Shown here: piece after piece, positions 1 to 6,831 of the stretch
How the letters are laid out: each line of letters begins with the position of its first letter
Numbering within the stretch: the first letter of the stretch is position 1
Assembly: GCF_002269505.1 (NCBI RefSeq)
Contig: NZ_NQKQ01000021.1
Coordinates: 1-64,000, forward strand
DNA from: Pseudomonas fragi
GTDB lineage: Bacteria; Pseudomonadota; Gammaproteobacteria; Pseudomonadales; Pseudomonadaceae
Direction: 5' to 3'
Length of the DNA stretch: 64,000 nucleotides
Notes under the pieces: generated by a model
The model's database searches: none
The model's input: only the letters and a program-made list of their open reading frames with translations
What the model was told of the DNA's origin: nothing
Made by a program: the position numbers and the translations under genes

Positions 1-76
1 GGCGCAGCGGACGGGACTCGAACCCGCGACCCCCGGCGTGACAGGCCGGTATTCTAACCGACTGAACTACCGCTGC
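1..76 (-). tRNA. tRNA-Asp (GTC), copy 3 of the array
   Basis: Reverse complement folds as a tRNA with a GCAGCGG/CCGCTGC acceptor stem, anticodon GTC in the CCTGTCACGCC context and the T-loop motif GGTTCGAGTCC. The final A of the encoded CCA end lies just beyond the window edge. The sequence is identical to the copies at 180-256 and 569-645. It is the last gene of a minus-strand tRNA array and is separated from the preceding Asp copy by about 100 bp with no clear promoter, so it is probably cut from a common precursor. Confidence 0.95.
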
Positions 77-119
77 GTATCGCTCGGACTTGCGTCCGTT
101 TGAAACTTTTAAAACCTGT

Positions 120-147
120 GATTGAAGAGCTTCGGTGCTTTTCAATC
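120..147. repeat. Inverted repeat between tRNA-Asp copies
   Basis: GATTGAA and TTCAATC arms flank an AGC-TTCG-GTGCT hairpin in the spacer between the last two Asp tRNA genes. A stem with a TTCG tetraloop-like centre could be a processing signal in the precursor. There is no long T run on either strand, so it is not a convincing terminator. Confidence 0.4.
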
Positions 148-179
148 GCAAACCAGGCGAGCCTGATTTGTTCAGAATA

Positions 180-256
180 TGGCGCAGCGGACGGGACTCG
201 AACCCGCGACCCCCGGCGTGACAGGCCGGTATTCTAACCGACTGAACTACCGCTGC
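180..256 (-). tRNA. tRNA-Asp (GTC), copy 2
   Basis: Complete 77-nt tRNA with encoded CCA, GTC anticodon and cloverleaf arms identical to the other two Asp copies in the window. It lies 19 bp downstream, in the transcription sense, of a tRNA-Val gene. The Val-Asp unit is duplicated at 569-740. Confidence 0.97.
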
Positions 257-275
257 GCGTAACATTGAAAGTAAG

Positions 276-351
276 TGGTGGGTGATGACGGGATCGAACC
301 GCCGACCCTCTGCTTGTAAGGCAGATGCTCTCCCAGCTGAGCTAATCACCC
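276..351 (-). tRNA. tRNA-Val (TAC), copy 2
   Basis: 76-nt tRNA with encoded CCA, GGGTGAT/ATCACCC acceptor stem and anticodon TAC (CCTTACAAG context), reading GTA and, by wobble, other valine codons. It is identical to the copy at 665-740. Upstream (plus positions about 375-390) there is a GAGAAT-GCGCC element resembling the -10/discriminator of the first promoter, but no good -35 box, so a second promoter is uncertain. Confidence 0.97.
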
Positions 352-568
352 TTTTACTTCACTTTCGTTGCGGGGCGCATTCTCTCACACTATTTGTGTA
401 AGTGGTTGTTTTTATTTAAGTTTTTTCAAACCTGATAAAAACATCCGTTTCCAGCGCCCTGCATCTTTGATTTCGCAGCGAACTGCCAAACCGAAGCCTT
501 TCGGTCAAACCAGCATTTAGCAGGCTTATACCAACCACAAGCGTTCAATGGGCTTATGGTATTAAAAA

Positions 569-645
569 TGGCGCAGCGGACGGGACTCGAACCCGCGACC
601 CCCGGCGTGACAGGCCGGTATTCTAACCGACTGAACTACCGCTGC
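569..645 (-). tRNA. tRNA-Asp (GTC), copy 1
   Basis: Complete tRNA-Asp with encoded CCA, identical to the other Asp copies. It sits 19 bp downstream of the first tRNA-Val gene in a minus-strand precursor. Confidence 0.97.
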
Positions 646-664
646 GCGTAACACTGTGAGCGAA

Positions 665-740
665 TGGTGGGTGATGACGGGATCGAACCGCCGACCCTCT
701 GCTTGTAAGGCAGATGCTCTCCCAGCTGAGCTAATCACCC
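665..740 (-). tRNA. tRNA-Val (TAC), copy 1
   Basis: Complete 76-nt tRNA-Val with encoded CCA and TAC anticodon. It is the promoter-proximal gene of the array: a sigma-70-type promoter lies 23-51 bp upstream. Confidence 0.97.
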
Positions 741-762
741 TTTCACTCTCGGTGTGGCGCGC

Positions 763-791
763 ATTCTACGTAGCGACCTAAAGTCTGGCAA
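763..791 (-). promoter_or_regulatory. Sigma-70 promoter of the tRNA array
   Basis: Read on the minus strand, a -35 TTGCCA and a -10 TAGAAT are separated by exactly 17 bp and followed by a GCGC discriminator. GC-rich discriminators are typical of stringently controlled stable-RNA promoters. It is placed correctly for the Val-Asp-Val-Asp-Asp transcript. Confidence 0.75.
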
Positions 792-900
792 GCACTTTTT
801 AAAATAATTTTTCTAACGATGACAAAGGCTTAGCGCAGGGTTGGCCTATTAAGGTTATCAGGCGAATAATGCGTCTTTGTATATAGGAGTGATTCACCCC

Positions 901-1821
901 ATGTGGTTCAAAAACCTGCTTATCTATCGCCTGACCCAAGATCTGCCTTTTGATGCACAGGTGCTGGAAACTGCACTGGCCACCAAACTGGCCCGCCCGT
1001 GTTCAAGCCAGGAAGTAGCCACCTACGGTTTCGTTGCCCCGTTCGGCAAAGGCGAAGACGCACCGCTGGTTCACGTCAGCCAGGACTTCCTACTGATTGC
1101 CGCCCGCAAGGAAGAACGCATCCTGCCAAGCAGCGTTGTGCGTGACGCATTGAAGGAGAAGGTCGAAGAGATCGAAGCCGAGCAAATGCGCAAGGTCTAC
1201 AAGAAGGAGCGCGATCAGCTCAAGGATGAAATCATCCAGGCCTTCCTGCCGCGGGCCTTTATCCGCCGCTCGGCGACCTTTGCCGCCATCGCGCCAAAAC
1301 AGGGCCTGATCCTGGTTAACGCCTCCAGCCCGAAACGCGCCGAAGACTTGCTGTCCACCCTGCGCGAAGTGATCGGCTCGCTGCCGGTTCGCCCATTGGC
1401 CGTCAAGATTGCGCCAAGCGCAGTGATGACCGAATGGGTCAAGACCCAGAAAGCCGCCGACAACTTCTTCGTCCTCGACGAATGCGAGCTGCGCGACACC
1501 CACGAAGACGGCGGCATTATTCGCTGCAAGCGTCAAGACCTGACCAGCGACGAAATCCAGCTGCACCTGAGCACTGGCAAAGTCGTGACCCAGCTGTCGC
1601 TGGCCTGGCAGGACAAACTGTCGTTCGTGCTGGACGACAAACTGGTGGTCAAGCGCCTGAAGTTTGAAGACCTGCTGCAAGACCAGGCGGAACAGGACGG
1701 CGGAGACGACGATCTGGGCCAGCAGGATGCCAGCTTCACCCTGATGATGCTGACCTTCGGCGAGTTCTTGCCGCAGCTGTTTGAAGCGCTAGGCGGCGAA
1801 GAGATTCCGCAAGGCATCTAA
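901..1821 (+). CDS. rdgC: Recombination-associated protein RdgC
   Basis: 306-residue protein beginning [11 protein letters not shown], the usual RdgC N-terminus and length. RdgC forms a ring-shaped dimer that binds double-stranded DNA without sequence specificity and limits RecA action; it is nucleoid-associated. An in-frame extension reaches back to a TTG at 877, but the ATG at 901 gives the family N-terminus and has AGGAG at 886-890 upstream. The gene stands alone between the tRNA array and a REP element. Family assignment is by recognition of the whole sequence; the function is known from E. coli and Neisseria homologues. Confidence 0.95.
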   Translation: MWFKNLLIYRLTQDLPFDAQVLETALATKLARPCSSQEVATYGFVAPFGKGEDAPLVHVSQDFLLIAARKEERILPSSVVRDALKEKVEEIEAEQMRKVYKKERDQLKDEIIQAFLPRAFIRRSATFAAIAPKQGLILVNASSPKRAEDLLSTLREVIGSLPVRPLAVKIAPSAVMTEWVKTQKAADNFFVLDECELRDTHEDGGIIRCKRQDLTSDEIQLHLSTGKVVTQLSLAWQDKLSFVLDDKLVVKRLKFEDLLQDQAEQDGGDDDLGQQDASFTLMMLTFGEFLPQLFEALGGEEIPQGI

Positions 1822-1842
1822 ACGCCCGCTGCAATCTTTTTT

Positions 1843-1916
1843 TGTGGGAGCGAGCCTGCTCGCGAAGGTAGCGCCACGGCGCTCACGAGATCTTCGCGAG
1901 CAGGCTCGCTCCCACA
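1843..1916. repeat. REP/REPIN palindrome, GGGAGCGAGC family
   Basis: Arms of the type TGTGGGAGCGAGCCTGCTCG are inverted around a 25-bp centre in the rdgC/BASS intergenic space. It is the first of seven members in the window and could fold into a long hairpin in the 3' end of the rdgC transcript. Confidence 0.9.
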
Positions 1917-1952
1917 ATCATATCCACCAGAATAACCACAATAAGGACCACC

Positions 1953-2918
1953 ATGCGCGCACTCGCTGCTTTAAGCCGCTTTGTCGGTAATACCTTTGCC
2001 TACTGGGTGCTGATTTTCGCCGTGCTGGCGTTTCTGGAGCCCGGCTGGTTTGTCGGCCTCAAAGGCTACATCGTGCCGCTGCTGGGCGTGGTGATGTTCG
2101 GCATGGGCCTGACCCTCAAACTCGATGACTTCGCCGAAGTCGCACGCCATCCGTGGCGCGTGGCACTGGGCGTGGTTGCTCATTTCGTAATCATGCCCGG
2201 CGTGGCGTGGTTGCTCTGCCAGGTGTTCCACCTGCCGCCCGAAATCGCCGTGGGCGTGATCCTGGTCGGCTGCTGCCCAAGTGGCACCTCGTCCAATGTC
2301 ATGACCTGGCTGGCTCGCGGTGATCTGGCGCTGTCGGTGGCCATTGCCGCCGTGACCACCCTCCTCGCCCCCTTGCTGACCCCGGCCCTGATCTGGTTGC
2401 TCGCCTCGGCCTGGCTACCGGTTTCGTTTATGGAACTGTTCTGGTCGATCCTGCAGGTTGTGTTGCTACCCATTGTGCTAGGCGTACTGGCCCAGCGCCT
2501 GCTTGGCGCACGGGTGCGCTTTGCCGTCGATGTGCTGCCGTTGGTGTCGGTGGTCAGCATCGTGATTATCGTCGCCGCCGTGGTGGCGGCCAGCCAGGCG
2601 CAAATCGCCAAATCCGGTCTGCTGATCATGGCCGTGGTAATACTGCACAACAGCTTCGGCTATTTGCTCGGCTACTTTACCGGTCGTCTGTTCAAGCTGC
2701 CGCTGGCCCAGCGTAAATCCCTGGCCCTGGAAGTCGGCATGCAGAATTCGGGGCTGGGCGCAGCACTGGCCAGCGCACACTTCTCGCCGCTGGCAGCCGT
2801 ACCCAGTGCACTCTTCAGCGTCTGGCACAATATTTCGGGGGCTCTGCTGTCGACGTATTTCCGGCGCATGAGCGAAAAAGAAGATCGTCTGGCAGCAGCC
2901 AAGGCGGCAACTGAGTGA
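1953..2918 (+). CDS. BASS-family (bile acid:sodium symporter-like) transporter
   Basis: 321-residue, strongly hydrophobic protein with about nine to ten membrane segments. It shows family signatures GMGLTLKLDDF (about residues 50-60), GCCPSGTSSNVMTWLARGD (about 107-126) and EVGMQNSGLGAALA near residues 263-276. BASS carriers move organic anions such as bile acids, pantoate or keto acids with sodium across the inner membrane; the substrate here cannot be told from sequence. ATG at 1953 is preceded by AAGGA. It stands alone between a REP element and the sugE riboswitch. Confidence 0.88.
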   Translation: MRALAALSRFVGNTFAYWVLIFAVLAFLEPGWFVGLKGYIVPLLGVVMFGMGLTLKLDDFAEVARHPWRVALGVVAHFVIMPGVAWLLCQVFHLPPEIAVGVILVGCCPSGTSSNVMTWLARGDLALSVAIAAVTTLLAPLLTPALIWLLASAWLPVSFMELFWSILQVVLLPIVLGVLAQRLLGARVRFAVDVLPLVSVVSIVIIVAAVVAASQAQIAKSGLLIMAVVILHNSFGYLLGYFTGRLFKLPLAQRKSLALEVGMQNSGLGAALASAHFSPLAAVPSALFSVWHNISGALLSTYFRRMSEKEDRLAAAKAATE

Positions 2919-2954
2919 AATTTCGGGGTTGCCTGTCGGAATAATCATGTGCAA

Positions 2955-2960
2955 TATACT
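2955..2960 (+). promoter_or_regulatory. Probable -10 box of the sugE transcript
   Basis: TATACT lies 7 bp before the first riboswitch hairpin, so transcription would begin near 2966-2968, right at the base of the aptamer. The -35 is unclear: TTGCCT at 2929-2934 is 20 bp away, longer than ideal. Confidence 0.45.
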
Positions 2961-2965
2961 GCGCA

Positions 2966-3030
2966 CTGCGAGGACGACCTCGCGACTCATCGAGTGATTA
3001 TTCCGGGGACGACCCCATCAGTTGATGGAG
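2966..3030 (+). promoter_or_regulatory. Guanidine-II (mini-ykkC) riboswitch upstream of sugE
   Basis: Two small GC-rich hairpins, each with an ACGA tetraloop: GCGAGG-ACGA-CCTCGC at 2968-2983 and GGGG-ACGA-CCCC at 3005-3016, joined by a 21-nt linker. This is the defining architecture of mini-ykkC, whose loops pair and bind guanidinium. The second hairpin ends 10 nt before the GGAG ribosome-binding site (3027-3030), consistent with translational control. The downstream gene is the guanidinium exporter, the usual partner. Confidence 0.92.
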
Positions 3031-3036
3031 ATGAAG

Positions 3037-3351
3037 ATGTCCTGGATCATTCTGTTTTTCGCTGGCCTGTTTGAAGTTGGCTGGGCTGTTGGCCTGAAAT
3101 ACACCGACGGCTTCAGCCGCCCGCTGCCGACGGCCCTGACCGTTGGCGCCATGGTCATCAGCCTCGGCTTGCTCGGCCTGGCCATGAAAGAACTGCCGCT
3201 GGGCACTGCCTACGCAATCTGGACGGGTGTTGGCGCGGTGGGCACGGTCATCGCCGGGATCATTCTGTTTGGTGAATCCATGGCACTGTTCCGCCTGGCC
3301 AGCGTTGCACTGATCATTGCCGGCCTGGTGGGCCTGAAGATCAGCGCTTAA
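3037..3351 (+). CDS. sugE: Guanidinium exporter SugE/Gdx (SMR family)
   Basis: 104-residue four-helix small multidrug resistance protein beginning [20 protein letters not shown]. It carries the conserved membrane glutamate (about residue 13, in LFEVGWA) that binds guanidinium/protons in this family, plus the WTGVGAVGT signature near residues 63-71. SugE/Gdx works as an antiparallel dimer exporting guanidinium in exchange for protons at the inner membrane. The ATG at 3037 was chosen because GGAG (3027-3030) is 6 nt away; in-frame starts at 3022, 3025 and 3031 would overlap the ribosome-binding site. The riboswitch upstream fixes the substrate as guanidinium rather than general quaternary ammonium compounds. 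Confidence 0.95.
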   Translation: MSWIILFFAGLFEVGWAVGLKYTDGFSRPLPTALTVGAMVISLGLLGLAMKELPLGTAYAIWTGVGAVGTVIAGIILFGESMALFRLASVALIIAGLVGLKISA

Positions 3352-3363
3352 CGCAATAAAACT

Positions 3364-3436
3364 GTGGGAGCGGGCTTGCTCGCGATTGGGCCGACCGGGT
3401 ATTCGAGTCCCCCTTCGCGAGCAAGCCCGCTCCCAC
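3364..3436. repeat. REP/REPIN palindrome, GGGAGCGGGC variant
   Basis: Inverted arms GTGGGAGCGGGCTTGCTCGC sit between the convergent ends of sugE and the MFS-acyltransferase gene, where the hairpin could act on both 3' ends. Confidence 0.9.
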
Positions 3437-3448
3437 TTTGCCTTTGAT

Positions 3449-5323
3449 TTACTGCACAGCCCCGCGCAATTCCATCACCCGCTCACGCAGCAGCTCTTGC
3501 GTAGCCTCATCAGCCGCTATCGGCGCTCCAGCAACCAGCGTTACCCGTGACCACAAGCGACGCAAAAAACCCTTGTTTGGATCACGACTGAAAAAACTGC
3601 CCCACAACCCCTGCAACGCCATCGGAATCACCGGCACTGGCGTGCGCTCCAGTATCCGGGTAACCCCCGCCTTGAACTCGTCAATCTGCCCGTCCGTGGT
3701 GAGCTTACCCTCGGGGAAAATGCACACCAATTCGCCATCATCCAAATACCGGGCAATCCTGTCGAATGCCTGCTCATAGATCGCTTCGTCTTCAGCACGT
3801 CCTGCAATAGGAATCGTGCCCGCAGTGCGAAAGATAAAGTTGAGCACCGGCAAGTTGTAGATTTTGTAATACATCACAAACCGAACCGGACGACGCACCG
3901 CGCCGCCTATCAGCAAGGCATCCACAAATGACACATGGTTGCACACCAACAACGCCGCCCCTTCATCGGGGATCAGCTCCAGGTGCTTGTGCTGCACGCG
4001 GTACATGGAATGGCTGAGCAGCCAGATCATAAAGCGCATGCTGAATTCAGGCACGATTTTAAAGATGTAGGTGTTGACCGCGATATTCATCAACGACACC
4101 ACCAGAAACAACTCGGGAATCGTCACCTTGGCAACGCTGAGCAGCAGGATGGTGACGAGCGCCGATACCACCATAAACAGCGCATTAAGGATGTTGTTGG
4201 CGGCAATGACCCTTGCACGCTCGCTCTCTGCAGTACGCGACTGAATCAGTGCGTACAGCGGCACTATATAAAAGCCGCCAAACACGCCCAGGCCAAGAAT
4301 ATCGAACAGCACCCACCAGGCCTGACTGAACCCCAGCACGCCCAGCCAGTCATGGGTCTGGAGGGTGTGCGGCATCTGCCCCGAATGCCACCACAGCAAC
4401 AGGCCAAAAACTGTCAGGCCAAACGAGCCAAACGGAACCAGACCGATTTCCACCTTACGCCCCGACAGCTTCTCGCACAGCAGCGACCCCAGTGCGATGC
4501 CCACTGAGAACACGGTGAGAATCAATGTCACCACGGTCTCGTCGCCATACAGCCAGTCTTTGGCATAGGCCGGGATCTGCGTCAGGTAAATCGCACCGAC
4601 AAACCAGAACCACGAGTTACCGACTACGGAACGGGACACCGCAGGTGTCTGATTAAGCCCCATGCGTAAGGTGGCCCAGGATTCGCTGAAAATATTCCAG
4701 TTCAGCCGCAGCTGTGGCGTATCGGCCGGCGCAGGCGGAATGGCACGGCTGGCCAGGTATCCCAGCACGGCGACCGCGATAATCACCACCGAGACAATAA
4801 CCGAGTAATTGCCGGACGAGAGCATGATCCCGGCGCCAATGGTGCCCGCCAGAATCGCCAGAAACGTGCCCATCTCCACCAGACCATTGCCACCGACCAG
4901 CTCTTCTGGCCGCAAGGTTTGCGGCAGGATCGAGTATTTCACCGGCCCGAACAGTGCCGAATGGGTGCCCATCGCAAACAGCGCCACCAGCATCAACGCC
5001 AGATGATCAAAGGCAAAGCCAATGGCTGCGACCACCATGATCGCGATTTCGCCCAGCTTGATCAGGCGAATCAAACGGTCCTTGTCGTACTTTTCGCCGA
5101 ACTGACCGGCCAGAGCCGAAAACAAAAAGAAAGGCACGATAAACAGCAACGCACACAGGTTGACCCAAATCCCCCGGTCACCCTCGATATTCAGCTTATA
5201 AAGGATGGCCAGAATCAGCGATTGCTTGAACAGGTTGTCATTGAGCGCGCCCAGGGCCTGGGTCACGAAAAAAGGCAGGAAACGGCGCTTGCCGAGCAAG
5301 CTGAACTGCGAGGGGTGACTCAT
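3449..5323 (-). CDS. MFS transporter fused to a 1-acylglycerol-3-phosphate acyltransferase-type domain
   Basis: 624-residue fusion. Residues about 1-400 are a 12-helix major facilitator region resembling the lysophospholipid flippase LplT (FFVTQALGALNDNLFKQ near the N-terminus). The C-terminal ~200 residues form a PlsC-type acyltransferase with the HX4D motif in CNHVSFVDALL and the substrate motif FPEGKLTTDG. In E. coli the related pair LplT and Aas flip and reacylate lysophospholipids; here the two activities appear joined, without the acyl-ACP synthetase domain of Aas. An in-frame extension reaches 5380, but the ATG at 5323 (MSHPSQFSLL) matches the usual start of Pseudomonas homologues. Remodelling of lysophospholipid at the inner membrane is inferred. 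Confidence 0.87.
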   Translation of the reverse strand: MSHPSQFSLLGKRRFLPFFVTQALGALNDNLFKQSLILAILYKLNIEGDRGIWVNLCALLFIVPFFLFSALAGQFGEKYDKDRLIRLIKLGEIAIMVVAAIGFAFDHLALMLVALFAMGTHSALFGPVKYSILPQTLRPEELVGGNGLVEMGTFLAILAGTIGAGIMLSSGNYSVIVSVVIIAVAVLGYLASRAIPPAPADTPQLRLNWNIFSESWATLRMGLNQTPAVSRSVVGNSWFWFVGAIYLTQIPAYAKDWLYGDETVVTLILTVFSVGIALGSLLCEKLSGRKVEIGLVPFGSFGLTVFGLLLWWHSGQMPHTLQTHDWLGVLGFSQAWWVLFDILGLGVFGGFYIVPLYALIQSRTAESERARVIAANNILNALFMVVSALVTILLLSVAKVTIPELFLVVSLMNIAVNTYIFKIVPEFSMRFMIWLLSHSMYRVQHKHLELIPDEGAALLVCNHVSFVDALLIGGAVRRPVRFVMYYKIYNLPVLNFIFRTAGTIPIAGRAEDEAIYEQAFDRIARYLDDGELVCIFPEGKLTTDGQIDEFKAGVTRILERTPVPVIPMALQGLWGSFFSRDPNKGFLRRLWSRVTLVAGAPIAADEATQELLRERVMELRGAVQ

Positions 5324-5438
5324 CATCCATGTACTCACGTTGCGCTGATGGGCTTTCTCTTTGGAGGGCCGTTGTATCACTCAGGGCACAACCTTGCTCG
5401 GGTTCTGTGTGTGAGCGCACAGAACCCGAGCCAATAAC

Positions 5439-6590
5439 TTACTTCTTCAACCCGGCAATACAAGGCGATACAAACAGCTCGCCGCGATAGGCCCCTTGCA
5501 CGGTGCGGGTGCCCACCAGCAGCCACATCATCGCCAGCGCCAGTACCAGTACACAACCGGCCACATCAAAGAAGCTGAGGTGCAGCATGCTGCCCAGGCG
5601 CAAGGTTGCCAGCGAATACACGCCCAGCGGGAAGGTGAAGCCCCACCAGCCGAGGTTGAACGGAATGCCCGAGCGGAAATAGCGAATGGTGATCAGCGCC
5701 GCCATCACAATCCACCACAAACCAACACCCCACAAGATAACCCCAGAGATCAGCCCCAGACCCTCAACGATCTCACCGATTCGTGCCAGGCCATTGGCCG
5801 CAAAGATCGCCGGAGCATCGGCGCCCAGCAACAGCAGACCCAGGGCACCGGTGCCGATAGGGCCCAACGCCAGCCAGCTGGAGGCTGCCATGCTCTCGTG
5901 GGGCAGTTTGTGCAGTGCCATGCGCAAAATCAGAATGGTCAGGATGCTGAAGGCCACCGGCACCGAAAACGCCCACAGTACATAGCTGGTAATCAACACA
6001 TGGAACTGCATGACGGTATCGCTCAGATACGGTGCCAATAGACCGCCACTGGCTGCCGCGACCTCAGCCGCCACCACCGGCAGCAGCCAGACAGCCGTCA
6101 TCTGGTCAATACTGTGGTCCTGACGGGTAAACATCAGGTAGGGGATCAGCACGCCGCAGCCCAGCGCCATGGCCACATCGATCCACCACAGCACCTCGGC
6201 CACCTGCACCATGCCTTCGCCCCAGCGCGGCACGCCAAACACCAGAAAACCGTTAATGATGGTGGCCAGGCCCATAGGGATGGTGCCAAAGAACATCGAC
6301 ACGGTGGAGTGCCCGAAAATGCGCCGTGCCTCATCGAAATACAGCACCCAGCGCGCGCCATAGAGCACGCTGAACAGAATGAACAAACCGATATTGAACA
6401 GCCACAGCCCCTCGGCAAAGGCATGCACACCCGGGATATGCACCGGCAATTGAGCCAGGGCCAAGGCCAGCACACCTGTACCCATGGTCGCGGCAAACCA
6501 GTTCGGGGTGAACTGGCGGATCACTTCACGGGGGTGCTGCAAGTGGCTAAAAGGCCGAAAACCGGCTTTGGCATTAGTTGGGCAAGTCAT
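5439..6590 (-). CDS. TDT-family (TehA/SLAC1/Mae1-like) transporter
   Basis: 383-residue integral membrane protein with about ten helices and the family opening FTPNWFAATMGTGVLALAL (about residues 28-46). The TDT family includes tellurite-resistance protein TehA, dicarboxylate carrier Mae1, sulfite exporter SSU1 and anion channel SLAC1, so the likely cargo is a small anion, but it cannot be named. A strong AGGAGG ribosome-binding site lies 6 nt before the ATG. It is divergent from the downstream sensor kinase across a 240-bp gap. Confidence 0.82.
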   Translation of the reverse strand: MTCPTNAKAGFRPFSHLQHPREVIRQFTPNWFAATMGTGVLALALAQLPVHIPGVHAFAEGLWLFNIGLFILFSVLYGARWVLYFDEARRIFGHSTVSMFFGTIPMGLATIINGFLVFGVPRWGEGMVQVAEVLWWIDVAMALGCGVLIPYLMFTRQDHSIDQMTAVWLLPVVAAEVAAASGGLLAPYLSDTVMQFHVLITSYVLWAFSVPVAFSILTILILRMALHKLPHESMAASSWLALGPIGTGALGLLLLGADAPAIFAANGLARIGEIVEGLGLISGVILWGVGLWWIVMAALITIRYFRSGIPFNLGWWGFTFPLGVYSLATLRLGSMLHLSFFDVAGCVLVLALAMMWLLVGTRTVQGAYRGELFVSPCIAGLKK

Positions 6591-6831
6591 GGGTTCCTCC
6601 TGTTCCTCATATGAGGTGCAAATAGAGTAGAACCAAATCGCATATCTATATAACGGGTAATTTCTCTAACTGTTATCTACTACACCTATATAAGATCATA
6701 TCCACCGACTTCAAACCCTGCGACACCAGGCCGCGCTCAGACCATGGTCGACACTGACGTGTTTCGAACATCATGCGAGACTAGCTGCCCCAAGCGGGAT
6801 TGCTTGCGGCCTTATACCTTCAGGAGTGTCC

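Noticed and set aside
352-400. Second sigma-70 promoter before the inner tRNA-Val gene
   Set aside because: A GAGAAT-GCGCC element resembles the outer promoter, but no acceptable -35 lies 16-18 bp upstream, so it is noted only as possible.
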